Source of the DNA: Pinirhizobacter soli
GTDB taxonomy: Bacteria > Pseudomonadota > Gammaproteobacteria > Xanthomonadales > Rhodanobacteraceae
Direction: 5' to 3'
DNA: 64,000 bases
Assembly (NCBI RefSeq): GCF_015905305.1
Contig: NZ_JADZLQ010000004.1
Coordinates: 310,001-374,000 of the forward strand
A program made the position numbers and the translations under genes. This document shows, in pieces, positions 27,947-37,004 of this stretch. The notes under the pieces were generated by a model. It did not search any database and was not told the DNA's origin. It worked only from the letters and a program-made list of their open reading frames with translations. Numbering within the stretch: position 1 is the first letter of the stretch; each line of letters starts with the position of its first letter.

Positions 27947-30473
27947 CACGGGCAAACGGCGCAGCCTGCTTGTGGCAGGCGCGCTCGTGCTTGCGCCGCT
28001 CGCGCATGCCGGCTCGTTCACCAACCCGGTGTTCAAGGGGCAGGATCCCTACATCGAGGTCGTGGACGGCACGTATGTCTACAGCTCTTCGGGCTGCGGC
28101 ATCGCCGACATATGCGTGAAGCAGTCGCGCTCCCTGACGGGGCTGGCCAAGGCGCCGTGGCAGGCTGTGTGGAAGCATGGTCCCGGCGGCACGGCGAACT
28201 CCAGGGAAGTCTGGGCGCCGGAGTTGCACTTTGTCGACGGCCGCTGGTACGCGTACTACGCCGCCGACGATGGCAACAACGACCATCACCGCCTCTTCGT
28301 GCTTGAAGCGGACAAGCCCGGCAAGGCCATTGGCGCCTTCCACGAGGCCGACACCGGCCTGCCCCATGGCCAGGTGAAACTGTCCGACGATCATTGGGGC
28401 ATCGACCCCAACGTGTTCACCGCCGCCGACGGCAAGCTTTACCTCACCTGGTCCTGCACCAACCAGGCTGATAGCGCCTTTCCGCAGCGTATATGCCTGA
28501 CGCGCCTGCGGGATCCGGTGACGGTGGATGGGCCAACGGTGTATCTGTCCACGCCCACCGAACCCTGGGAGACGCGCGACAAACCGATCCAGGAAGGGCC
28601 GGTGGGTTATACGCGCAACGGCCGTACGTACATCACCTATTCCGGTAGTGCCAGCTGGATTCCCAACGACTACGCGGTGGGATTGCTGTCGCTCAAACCC
28701 GATAGCGATCCGCGCGATGCCGCATCGTGGGTGAAGTCCGGCCCGATCTTCGATCACCACGGCACCGTCTACGGACCGGGCTCGGTGGTGTTCGTGCCCT
28801 CACCCGACGGCAAATCGTATTGGAACGTGTACCACGCCATCGAACGCCTCGACTGCAAACCCAACGCCTACGCCTGCCGTGACATCCGGATGCAGCCGAT
28901 GCACTTCGACGCGAGCGGTGCGCCCGTGCTGGGCGTGCCGGTAAACGCCGGCGTTCCCGTCGACCTGCCTTCCGAACAGGCACAGGAAGGTCGCGAGGTG
29001 GCGGTTGGCACCCACCTGGCACCGGGTACCGGCTACGTTTCGGTGGCACGTTTCGACGATGCACCAGCCAGGGACTTAAAGCACCTGCTGATGGTGTTCG
29101 AACAGGAAGGCATGGGTGGTATTCCCCTATGGGAGAGCCGCGACGGCGGCGACCACTGGACGCACTTGTTGGACATCACCGACCAGGCCCACAAGGGCGA
29201 CGCAAAGTGGCAGCTGCGCTGGCAACCCCACCTGATGCGCATGCAGCGGGCCAGCGGCGGCCTTGCCGCCGGCACGCTGATCCTTTCGGCCAATGCCACC
29301 GGCAACGACGGGCACGATCACGTGGCCACGCAAGACCTCCAGGTCTATGCGTCCACCGACGAAGGCAAAACCTGGGCTTACCGCGGCTCGGTGATCAAGG
29401 GCGGCGGCAAACCGTCGGACAAGGACAACAAGGGCGTGTGGGAAACCAACATCCACGTGCTCGATGACGGGCGCATGGTGGCCTATTACTCGTCCGAACA
29501 GCACAAGGCCGAGGGGTACAACCAGGTATTGGCACACAAGCTGTCCACCGACGGCGGCAAGACCTGGGGCAAGGAAGTGCTGGACGTGGCCATCCCCGGT
29601 GGCGTGGAGCGCCCGGGCATGGCCATCGTCGAGCGCCTGGGCGACGGCCGCTACGCGATGACCTACGAGAACATCGACGGCCCGCAGAATGGCCAGGTGC
29701 AGATCAAGTTCAGCCGTGACGGCCTGGACTTCGGCGACCCGCAACGCCATGGCGATCCGGTGATCACGCAATCGGGCGCATGGCCGGCGACGTGCCCGGT
29801 GATCCGCTGGTTCCCGGTGGGTGGCCCGGAAGGCGTGATCGTGGTCCTGGCCGAACGCGCCGGCGGTGGCGGCGACGAAGGCGGCCGCTCTCTCTACTTC
29901 AACAACGCCTCCGGCCGCGGCCCATGGTGGGAAGTGCGCGCACCGGTGCAGAAACTCACCGGCAATATCCACGCCGGCTGGACCCAAGCCTTGCTCCAGC
30001 GTGACGACGGCAGCTTCCTGCATGTCACCTCGTCGTCCTCGCCGCAGGATCCGACGTCGCCGAAGTCCAACGAGATCCTCTACAACGCAGCGCCGCTTCG
30101 CTTCGACCGTTACGAGGCGGAGGACGCCGCCATGACCGGCGCGGTACCGGTCCCCGACCGCAACGCGTCGAACCAGCGCAAGGCACGCCTGGGTGCAGGC
30201 TCGCAGGCCCGGCTGCGCTTCCAGATCAACAGCACGGCGGCCTTGCATACGCTGCGGCTGCGTTTTGCCGATGTCGGTATCGCCGCCACACCGGTGCTGC
30301 GGGTGAATGGCGCGGTGCAACTCTCAATCACCAGCCCGGCGCACGAACCGGGCTGGAACGTGCTGACGGTGAAGGCACCGCTGCTGGCCGGGTTCAACAC
30401 CATCGATGTCGATGGCGCAGCCTATGTACAGGATATCGACTACCTGCAGGTGGATGGCGATGACACGCCTTGA
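27921..30473 (+). CDS. GH43 fused to a sialidase-like propeller and a C-terminal carbohydrate-binding module
   Basis: The roughly 850-residue protein has a signal peptide (about 12-31). Next is a five-bladed GH43 domain (about 32-350), with the base in KGQDPYIE, the pKa modulator in WGIDPNVF and the acid in IQEGPVGY. A second propeller (about 365-700) has three Asp-boxes (SRDGGDHW, STDEGKTW, STDGGKTW), as in sialidases and GH93 exo-arabinanases. The end (about 715-850) is a CBM35/6-like sandwich beginning YEAEDA. The start is a GTG (27921 or 27927) overlapping the receptor stop, implying coupled translation. It is probably a two-step arabinan-degrading enzyme. Confidence 0.88.
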   Translation: MQVFVSSCNTGKRRSLLVAGALVLAPLAHAGSFTNPVFKGQDPYIEVVDGTYVYSSSGCGIADICVKQSRSLTGLAKAPWQAVWKHGPGGTANSREVWAPELHFVDGRWYAYYAADDGNNDHHRLFVLEADKPGKAIGAFHEADTGLPHGQVKLSDDHWGIDPNVFTAADGKLYLTWSCTNQADSAFPQRICLTRLRDPVTVDGPTVYLSTPTEPWETRDKPIQEGPVGYTRNGRTYITYSGSASWIPNDYAVGLLSLKPDSDPRDAASWVKSGPIFDHHGTVYGPGSVVFVPSPDGKSYWNVYHAIERLDCKPNAYACRDIRMQPMHFDASGAPVLGVPVNAGVPVDLPSEQAQEGREVAVGTHLAPGTGYVSVARFDDAPARDLKHLLMVFEQEGMGGIPLWESRDGGDHWTHLLDITDQAHKGDAKWQLRWQPHLMRMQRASGGLAAGTLILSANATGNDGHDHVATQDLQVYASTDEGKTWAYRGSVIKGGGKPSDKDNKGVWETNIHVLDDGRMVAYYSSEQHKAEGYNQVLAHKLSTDGGKTWGKEVLDVAIPGGVERPGMAIVERLGDGRYAMTYENIDGPQNGQVQIKFSRDGLDFGDPQRHGDPVITQSGAWPATCPVIRWFPVGGPEGVIVVLAERAGGGGDEGGRSLYFNNASGRGPWWEVRAPVQKLTGNIHAGWTQALLQRDDGSFLHVTSSSSPQDPTSPKSNEILYNAAPLRFDRYEAEDAAMTGAVPVPDRNASNQRKARLGAGSQARLRFQINSTAALHTLRLRFADVGIAATPVLRVNGAVQLSITSPAHEPGWNVLTVKAPLLAGFNTIDVDGAAYVQDIDYLQVDGDDTP

Positions 30474-31443
30474 TTTAAAGAAGCGCAGCTTCACGCTGGC
30501 ATGGGCGTTAGCCCTGGCCGTCCCCGCCCTGGCGCAAGCAGGCAACCCCCTGTTGCCGTCGGGGGCGGATCCCTGGGTAACGCAGAAGGATGGCTTCTAC
30601 TACTACACCAACACGCTCGGCGACCGCATCGACCTGTGGAAGACCACCGACATGCGCAAGCTCGGCGATGCGGCGCGCGTCACGGTATGGCGTGCGCCCG
30701 ACTCGGGACCTCATTCGTTCTCGATCTGGGCACCTGAGCTGCACTTCCTGGATGGAAAGTGGTACCTCTACTACAGCGCATCCGAACGGGGCCATGACGA
30801 CGACGCCCATCGCCATGTCTTCGTGCTGGAGAACTCATCAAGCGATCCCACCACTGGCGCGTGGGTCGACAAGGGCATGCTCAGGACCGGTTACAACGGC
30901 ATCGACGGCACCGTCTTCGATCACGGCGGCAAGCGCTACTTCGTGTACTCCGCCTATGTGGGCGATCACAGCGACCTGGTGATCGCGCCGATGACCAACC
31001 CTTGGACCCTGTCGGACAAACAGGTGGACATCGCCGCGCCCACCTTCGAATGGGAAATGCAGGGCGGGAGGAAAATCCTCGAAGGGCCCGAGTTCCTTGC
31101 CGGCCCCAAGGGGAAGGTTTTCCTGACCTACTCCGCCAGCGCCTGCTGGTCCGACGGCTACTCGCTGGGCCTGCTCACTGCCGATGCAAGGGCCGATCTC
31201 ACTGATCCCGCTTCGTGGAAGAAATCCCCGGCACCGGTATTCGCCAGCGCCAATGGCGTGTATGCGCCAGGGCACAACGGCTTCTTCCAGACACCCGACG
31301 GCCGCCACTGGCTGATCTATCACGCCAATGGCGGCCCCGACTGGAAGTGCACGAAGCGTCGCGCGCCGCGCATCCAGCCGTTCGATTTCGCACCCGACGG
31401 CACGCCGCATTTCGGCGCACCGGTGCCCGACACGACGAACTAG
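30460..31443 (+). CDS. GH43-family glycosidase (arabinofuranosidase/arabinanase type), secreted
   Basis: The 327-residue protein has a signal peptide ending AQA (about residue 27) and one GH43 propeller. Candidate catalytic residues are Asp in GADPWV, Asp in NGIDGTVFD and Glu in ILEGPEFL. It shares the WAPELHF segment and overall layout with the GH43 half of the upstream protein, so the two are paralogous. ATG 30460 overlaps the upstream stop by 14 bases. Likely activity is removal of L-arabinofuranose from arabinan or arabinoxylan fragments. Its stop overlaps the convergent DoxX gene by four bases. Confidence 0.92.
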   Translation: MTRLDLKKRSFTLAWALALAVPALAQAGNPLLPSGADPWVTQKDGFYYYTNTLGDRIDLWKTTDMRKLGDAARVTVWRAPDSGPHSFSIWAPELHFLDGKWYLYYSASERGHDDDAHRHVFVLENSSSDPTTGAWVDKGMLRTGYNGIDGTVFDHGGKRYFVYSAYVGDHSDLVIAPMTNPWTLSDKQVDIAAPTFEWEMQGGRKILEGPEFLAGPKGKVFLTYSASACWSDGYSLGLLTADARADLTDPASWKKSPAPVFASANGVYAPGHNGFFQTPDGRHWLIYHANGGPDWKCTKRRAPRIQPFDFAPDGTPHFGAPVPDTTN

Positions 31444-31874
31444 AGGGCGGGATTGAACAGCGTGTTGATCCCTCTCTTGCGGGCGGGGCCTGCGAACAAC
31501 GGCGCGAATGCCGCGCGGCGATCCCACGCCAGCACCAGGTAGACGGCCAGCACGATCCAGTGGATGCCGAAGGCCTCGCGTTCGGATACCGCGTGGTAGC
31601 CGAAGATCGCAACCACGGGTGCTGCCAGCAACAACAGGGCGAACGGCACCCAGCGATTGACCAGCAACAGCAGCCCGGCCACCATGAAGATCACGCCGAG
31701 CACCGGTATGACGAAACCGCTCGCGCCAAGGCCCTGCAGGAACGTTCGCGCCGCCTCGGCCACCGGTGCCGGCGGCTGCCAGACGTGCGCGAAATGATTG
31801 AAGCCGGAGAAGGCAAACAGCGCACCGAACAGCGTGCGAAGGACATGGATCGTCCAACGGTAGGTGGTCGACAT
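31440..31874 (-). CDS. DoxX-like membrane protein
   Basis: The 144-residue product has four hydrophobic segments and the DoxX-type beginning RTLFGALFAFSGFNHFAHV. DoxX-like proteins are small inner-membrane proteins of poorly defined, often redox-related role. ATG 31874 is preceded by AGG and removes an unlikely polar extension. It is divergent from a TetR regulator 157 bases away, which probably controls it. Confidence 0.82.
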   Translation of the reverse strand: MSTTYRWTIHVLRTLFGALFAFSGFNHFAHVWQPPAPVAEAARTFLQGLGASGFVIPVLGVIFMVAGLLLLVNRWVPFALLLLAAPVVAIFGYHAVSEREAFGIHWIVLAVYLVLAWDRRAAFAPLFAGPARKRGINTLFNPAL

Positions 31875-32031
31875 GGCAGGAACCTGAAAAGGTATGAGCC
31901 GATCATTTTCCTGCCGAAGCAATCGGACGGCCATTCCGCTTCCGCACTAGGCCTTCGGACAGGCGCATTGCCACGATCCAATAGACTTTCTACCCTTGAG
32001 CTCGCCTGCAACGGAGACTAGTTTTTCGTCA

Positions 32032-32664
32032 ATGACCGACCCCGTGCCCCCGCTCGTCCACCGCAAGAAGCCCCTGCAGGCACGCTCGGCCATCACTGTG
32101 GCCGCGATCGGCGAAGCGGCTATCGAAGTACTCCTGGCCGAAGGGATCGAACGCACCACGACCACCCGGGTGGCGGCGCGTGCCGGGGTGTCGGTGGGAA
32201 GCCTCTACCAATATTTTCCGGACAAGCACTCGCTGCTGGCCGCGGTGCTCGCCCAACACCTGACCCACGTAGCGATGGCGGTGGAACGCTCGTGCACCGA
32301 GCACCGTGGCGGCAAGGTGGACGACATGGCCCAGGCGTTGGTTCATGCTTATGTCGGCGCCAAGCTCGAACATGCCCGCGCTTCGCAGGCGCTGTACGCG
32401 ATTGCCGCCGAGCACGGCGGCGCCGAACGGGTGGAAATGGCCCGCGAACGCATGCTGGCCGCGGTATCGGGCATGCTGGCCACCGCTGGGGATCGCGACT
32501 TCACCGACCCATCCCGGCACGCGGCCATTCTGCTGGGCGCCATCGCCGGACCGGTGCGCAATCTCCTTGAGAGCAACCGGCATGTCATGCCGGGCGATGA
32601 CCTCAAGGAGGAATTGGTGACGCTGGCGCGCGCCTATCTGCTGGCTGCATCCACGCCCTGCTGA
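32032..32664 (+). CDS. TetR-family transcriptional regulator
   Basis: The 210-residue protein has an N-terminal TetR helix-turn-helix (about 14-60; VAARAGVSVGSLYQYFPDKHSLLAAV). The C-terminal ligand-binding helices have no recognised effector. ATG 32032 is taken as start, with GGAG somewhat far upstream; a TTG at 31996 in the same frame is less likely. It is divergent from the DoxX gene and is probably its repressor. Confidence 0.9.
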   Translation: MTDPVPPLVHRKKPLQARSAITVAAIGEAAIEVLLAEGIERTTTTRVAARAGVSVGSLYQYFPDKHSLLAAVLAQHLTHVAMAVERSCTEHRGGKVDDMAQALVHAYVGAKLEHARASQALYAIAAEHGGAERVEMARERMLAAVSGMLATAGDRDFTDPSRHAAILLGAIAGPVRNLLESNRHVMPGDDLKEELVTLARAYLLAASTPC

Positions 32665-32668
32665 TGGA

Positions 32669-33520
32669 TCACGGGCTGGCTGCCGCCTCCTTGGACAGTT
32701 CCGCATCGAGTCTTTCGTCAGCGTGCGCCGCCAATGCCTTGCATGCGGTGGGATCCTCCAGCTTGCCGCTGGCCGCGCGCTCGAGCACGTCGCTGGCATC
32801 GGGATGGGTGGTCACCAGGATGCCGCAAGGCAGGCCGGCCACGGTGGCGATGGACTTCCTGAAGTCCTCCACGCTATGCGGATGCTTCGGTGAATCGGTG
32901 TATCGGAAGACACCGTTGGTGAGCGCGGTGAGGCTGTCGGCATAGACGATATCCACGCACTTGCCATCCTGGCACGAGCGCCATGTATAGCTGGTGCTGC
33001 CTGGCGTGTGACCTGGCGTGGCGTGGGCCTGGATGTCCAGCGAACCTACCTTTACATGTCCACCGTCGCTCACCACGGTGGCCAACACCTGCGAATAGCC
33101 CTTGCCGGGCTGGTATTGCGGGTCATCCGGGTCCTGGCCACCCAGGGCAAGCGCCTTCGCGCCCAATGCGCTGGCATACACCGTGGCGCCCGTGTCATGG
33201 GCCACCTGCGCGATCGCGCCAGCATGGTCGACGTGGGCGTGGGAATTAAGGATGGCTTTCACATCCGACAACTTGAAGCCCAGCGCGCGGATGTTCGCCT
33301 CCACCATCGATGCGTTCTCGGGCAAGGTGGCGTCCACCAGTACATGGCCCTGGGGCGAGGTCACCAGCACGGCGGTCAGGCCCTTGCTTCCCACGTAGTA
33401 CGTGTTGCCGTAGATGCGGAAGGGCTTGGTGGGTTGGGTCCATTCGGGGGTGGCTAGTGCGGGTAGCGCCACAGCGGACAGCGAAGCCAGGCAGGCCAGG
33501 GCAAGAAAGGTGGGGCGCAT
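32669..33520 (-). CDS. Subclass B3 metallo-beta-lactamase
   Basis: The 283-residue protein has a signal peptide (about 1-23). It carries the full B3-type metal-site set: H94-A-H96-V-D98-H99 (NSHAHVDHAG), H171 in ATPGHTPGS and H239 in VTTHPDASD. The length and the last motif fit environmental B3 enzymes such as the L1 and LRA groups. It would be periplasmic and hydrolyse beta-lactams, often including carbapenems, but relatives in the same fold are hydrolases of other substrates, so resistance is inferred. GGAG precedes the ATG. It is divergent from the membrane-protein gene at 33726; no AmpR-type regulator is adjacent. Confidence 0.88.
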   Translation of the reverse strand: MRPTFLALACLASLSAVALPALATPEWTQPTKPFRIYGNTYYVGSKGLTAVLVTSPQGHVLVDATLPENASMVEANIRALGFKLSDVKAILNSHAHVDHAGAIAQVAHDTGATVYASALGAKALALGGQDPDDPQYQPGKGYSQVLATVVSDGGHVKVGSLDIQAHATPGHTPGSTSYTWRSCQDGKCVDIVYADSLTALTNGVFRYTDSPKHPHSVEDFRKSIATVAGLPCGILVTTHPDASDVLERAASGKLEDPTACKALAAHADERLDAELSKEAAASP

Positions 33521-33725
33521 GGAATGTCTCCGTGGGGAGCGGAAAGTCTAGCGATGCCTCACTGGCCGATGATGGCGGCGCGCGGGCAGGCCTGGGGCGA
33601 TCCGGTGACGTGGTCGCTGGTATGCGCCAGCTTGCCGATTGGTCGGCCCGGTGCGCCCTGATTGGCTCTTTTATTTCCCACCGCCCGGGATTCCCATGGC
33701 GTCGGGACACACAGGGGAGACCCGC

Positions 33726-34610
33726 ATGACCGGTACAACGCGATCGGACGGCCTGCAGTTCAACGCCGTGTTCTCCCCACGCGGGCAAGGGACCCAGGCC
33801 CCGCTGCCGGTGGCGCGCACACGCCCGCGCATCCGGCCGGCGCGCGCCGCCTTCGCATTGGCACTGATCGGCCTGGGCCTGCTGGGCCTGATCTACGGCG
33901 ACTTCGCGCTGGTTTGGCAGCGCATCCCGATCGAGTATCTGCCCGGCCGCACGTTCATCGCCTATGTCTGCGCGGTGGTGGAACTGGTCACCGGCGTGGG
34001 CTTGCTGCTGCCGCGCTTCGCCCTGCCCGCCGCCGCCGCGGCGATGGTATTCACGCTGCTATGGGCGATCCTGCTGAAACTCCCCGCCGTGCTGGTGGTG
34101 CCGACCATGGAAGCCACGTGGCTCGGCCTGGGCGAGATCCTGGCGATCTACGCGGGAGCCTGGACGCTGTATGCACAGCTTGCACGCGGATTGCCGCCGC
34201 ACTTCCTCACCGGCGACCGCGGCGTGCGCAGCGCGCGCATCGTCCTGGCGCTTGCCTTGCCGATGATCGGCCTGTCGCACTTCTTCTATACGGAGCAAAC
34301 CGTCGCCTTCATCCCGGACTGGCTGCCGTTCCACACGGCGCTGGCATGGATCACCGGTGCCGGTAGCATCGCCGCCAGCGCGGGCATCGCGTTCGGCGTG
34401 CTGCCGGCGTTGGCGGCACGGCTGGAGGCCGTGATGCTGGCGCTGATTACCACCTTCGTATGGCTGCCCGCGCTTGCGCAAGCGCCCGGCGACCGCAACG
34501 CGTGGACAGGGCTGGTGATCTCCTTCGCGATCACCTTTGGTGCATGGACGGTGGCCGATGCCTATCGTGACGTACCGGCATCGGGCACGCGCACCATTGC
34601 CCGCGACTAG
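33726..34610 (+). CDS. Polytopic membrane protein, DoxX-like region
   Basis: The product has 294 residues. A 40-residue polar N-terminus is followed by seven or eight hydrophobic segments. The middle (LPGRTFIAYVCAVVELVTGVGLLLPRFALPAA, residues about 78-109) has the DoxX-like helix-turn-helix hairpin that ends in a leucine-rich helix. ATG 33726 has a GGGGAG ribosome site; a longer frame from 33639 lacks one. No partner or function is evident. Its stop overlaps the convergent SRPBCC gene by CTAG. Confidence 0.78.
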   Translation: MTGTTRSDGLQFNAVFSPRGQGTQAPLPVARTRPRIRPARAAFALALIGLGLLGLIYGDFALVWQRIPIEYLPGRTFIAYVCAVVELVTGVGLLLPRFALPAAAAAMVFTLLWAILLKLPAVLVVPTMEATWLGLGEILAIYAGAWTLYAQLARGLPPHFLTGDRGVRSARIVLALALPMIGLSHFFYTEQTVAFIPDWLPFHTALAWITGAGSIAASAGIAFGVLPALAARLEAVMLALITTFVWLPALAQAPGDRNAWTGLVISFAITFGAWTVADAYRDVPASGTRTIARD

Positions 34611-35107
34611 GGGCGAGGCTCGGAAAGGATCCGCATCGTCTCGCCTAGGCAGCGTTCCATATACCCCTGGTACAAGAGGTGCACGATCAACCACAGTAAC
34701 GGCCGCGCGGCCGCGCTGCGCGGCGTGAAGGCGTACGTCCACGCCACCTTGGTTCCGGCTCCTTCCGGCCGGAATTCAAAGCTGCCGCGCGCGTGATCTA
34801 CCAGGCGCGAGAACAAGGGATTGGTGTAGTCCCAGACGCGGTAGCCGAAATACACGCCGCGCTCGGCACGAAGTACTTCCTCGCGCACCGTAGTGCGATC
34901 GGAAAGATGGATCAGCCGCTTCGAACCCGGCATGTCCCACGGCCCGGTCTGCTCGCTGGTACCAGTGACAGCGGGCAAGAGACCATGGCCCTTGAGTATC
35001 TTCGGCAATACATCGGCGCCTGCCAGGAAGTCGAAGGCCTCGCCGGGCGGAACGCGCAGGACGATGGTGCGGGTGACGGCAACGGGTTGAGGGCTCATGC
35101 ACCGCAT
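34607..35107 (-). CDS. SRPBCC-fold polyketide-cyclase-like protein
   Basis: The product has about 166 residues. The start RTIVLRVPPGEAFDFLAGADV is the first strand-helix of the START/Bet-v-1 (SRPBCC) fold. Later strands KVAWTYAFTP and the long C-terminal helix (LLYQGYMERCLGETMRIL) complete it. Such proteins bind a hydrophobic ligand or act as cyclases; the ligand is unknown. The start is ATG 35107 or ATG 35098 (MSPQP), both in frame; GGGGG lies upstream of the first. Confidence 0.8.
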   Translation of the reverse strand: MRCMSPQPVAVTRTIVLRVPPGEAFDFLAGADVLPKILKGHGLLPAVTGTSEQTGPWDMPGSKRLIHLSDRTTVREEVLRAERGVYFGYRVWDYTNPLFSRLVDHARGSFEFRPEGAGTKVAWTYAFTPRSAAARPLLWLIVHLLYQGYMERCLGETMRILSEPRP

Positions 35108-35177
35108 TATGCGCTGACCCCCGTGCTGGATTATTGTCGTACTATTCGACGTTCGAATCGCCCAAGGGAAGTTGCCG

Positions 35178-36998
35178 ATGCCTGTTCGAACGTCCGCCGT
35201 GGCTTTCCTGGCGATGACCGCCCTGGTGTCCGCGCATGCCGCCACCACGCCGATTCCCTTCCCGTCGAACGCGCCGCTCAAGGCATCGCTGGTTACCGAC
35301 GACAGCACCGGCAGCCCCACGCTGGTTCTGGAAAATGCGCAGGGCAAACCGCTGATGCAATCAAGGCTGGGCCTTCGCACCACCGACGTGGACCTCACCC
35401 GCGGCCTCAAGGCGGGCCCGTCGAGCCACCACGAAGTGACCGAGCACTACACCATGACCACCGGCAAGCGCCTGGAGCGCTCGGCGACCATGATGGAAAC
35501 ACGTTTCCCCTTCACAGGTGCAGGCGGCGCGAAGCTCGACGTCGTGGTACGCACCGCACGCGACGGCATTGCCTGGCGCTATGAACTTCCCGGCAGCAGC
35601 AACGCCACCGTGCAGGGTGAGGCCACCGACTTCACCTTTCCCGAAGAAACCACAGCCTGGCTGCTGCCGTACAAGCCACAGTACGAAGGCGTGCGTTCGC
35701 AGGACAGCGCCTATGGCTCGCCCGTCGGCGACTTCGGCTACCCGTCACTGTTCGAGGTGAATGGCGACTACCTCCTGGTAACCGAAAGCAACACCGATGG
35801 CCGCTACACCGGCAGCCGCATGCGCCACGGCCTGGACACCTCCACATACGACCTGGTGTTGTTCGATGCGTCGGCAAGCTTCCACGGCAGCACGCCCTGG
35901 CGCACGGTGATCGCAGGGGACCTTGCCACGGTGACGCAATCCACGCTGGTGGACGACCTGGCCGACCCTGCGAAGTTCACCGATACCTCGTGGATCAAGC
36001 CCGGCAAGGTGGCCTGGTCGTGGCTGAGCGAACACCAAAGCCCCGGCGACGCCGAACGGCAAAAGGCCTATGTGGATTTTGCCGCACGCAACCACCTGCC
36101 CTATGTGCTGGTGGATGAGGGCTGGAAAGACACCTGGGTGCCAGACCTGGTGAAGTACGCACAGGCCCGACACGTGGACATCCTGCTGTGGTTCCGCTGG
36201 ACGAACCTGGATACGCAAGACAAGCGCCAGGCGATCCTGCCGAAGATCAAGGGCTGGGGCGTGAAGGGCATCAAGGTCGACTTCATGGATTCCGACTCGC
36301 AGGCGCGCTACCAGTGGTACGACGCCATCCTTGCCGACACCGCGAAATTACATCTGATGGTGAATTTCCACGGCGCCACCATCCCGCACGGCCTGGCACG
36401 CACCTGGCCGCACATCATGAGCATGGAAGCGGTGCGCGGTACCGAGAACGATCCGCCGGTGTATCCCAATACGGTGCAGCCGTTCACCCGCAACGTGGTC
36501 GGCTCCATGGACTACACCCCGGTAGCGTTCGACGCTGGACCTCAGATGGCGTCCATCGCCCACGAAACCGCTTTGTCGGTAGTGTTCGAATCCGGTTGGC
36601 AGCACCTGGCCGACTCCCCCGAGGCCTACGACAAGCGACCCAACGCGCTTGCCTTCCTGGACCAGGTGCCCACGGTTTGGGACGAGACGAAACTGCTCTC
36701 CGGAACTCCCGGCAAGAACATCGTAATCGCCCGTCGCAGCGGCAAGCGCTGGTTCATCGGCGGCATCCGTGCCGGCGCCGGCGAAACGCTGCACCTGCCC
36801 CTGGCAGCGCTGGGCAAAGGAGATTGGCTGATCGACACGGTTGAAGACGCACCCGGCGAAGGCCGCGGCGATGTGATCCATCGCACGGTGCACGGAACTG
36901 GAAACACGCTCGATTTCGTCGTGCAGAAGGATGGCGGCTTCGCCGCGGTGGCCTGCCCGGCGACAGCGGGTCGCACAAGTTGCTACGACCCGCTCTAG
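35178..36998 (+). CDS. GH97-family glycosidase, secreted
   Basis: The 606-residue protein has a signal peptide (about 1-22, ending SAHA). GH97 features follow in order: N-terminal beta-sandwich, the barrel with KVAWSWLSEHQSPGD and VDEGWKDTW, a segment VKGIKVDFMDSDSQ, then EAVRGTEND and a C-terminal beta domain. The Asp in KVDFM suggests a retaining enzyme, closer to alpha-galactosidase-type members than to inverting SusB glucosidases; this is inference from motif type. ATG 35178 sits six bases after GGGAAG. No SusC/D-type partners adjoin it. Confidence 0.9.
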   Translation: MPVRTSAVAFLAMTALVSAHAATTPIPFPSNAPLKASLVTDDSTGSPTLVLENAQGKPLMQSRLGLRTTDVDLTRGLKAGPSSHHEVTEHYTMTTGKRLERSATMMETRFPFTGAGGAKLDVVVRTARDGIAWRYELPGSSNATVQGEATDFTFPEETTAWLLPYKPQYEGVRSQDSAYGSPVGDFGYPSLFEVNGDYLLVTESNTDGRYTGSRMRHGLDTSTYDLVLFDASASFHGSTPWRTVIAGDLATVTQSTLVDDLADPAKFTDTSWIKPGKVAWSWLSEHQSPGDAERQKAYVDFAARNHLPYVLVDEGWKDTWVPDLVKYAQARHVDILLWFRWTNLDTQDKRQAILPKIKGWGVKGIKVDFMDSDSQARYQWYDAILADTAKLHLMVNFHGATIPHGLARTWPHIMSMEAVRGTENDPPVYPNTVQPFTRNVVGSMDYTPVAFDAGPQMASIAHETALSVVFESGWQHLADSPEAYDKRPNALAFLDQVPTVWDETKLLSGTPGKNIVIARRSGKRWFIGGIRAGAGETLHLPLAALGKGDWLIDTVEDAPGEGRGDVIHRTVHGTGNTLDFVVQKDGGFAAVACPATAGRTSCYDPL

Positions 36999-37004
36999 CC
37001 CGAC

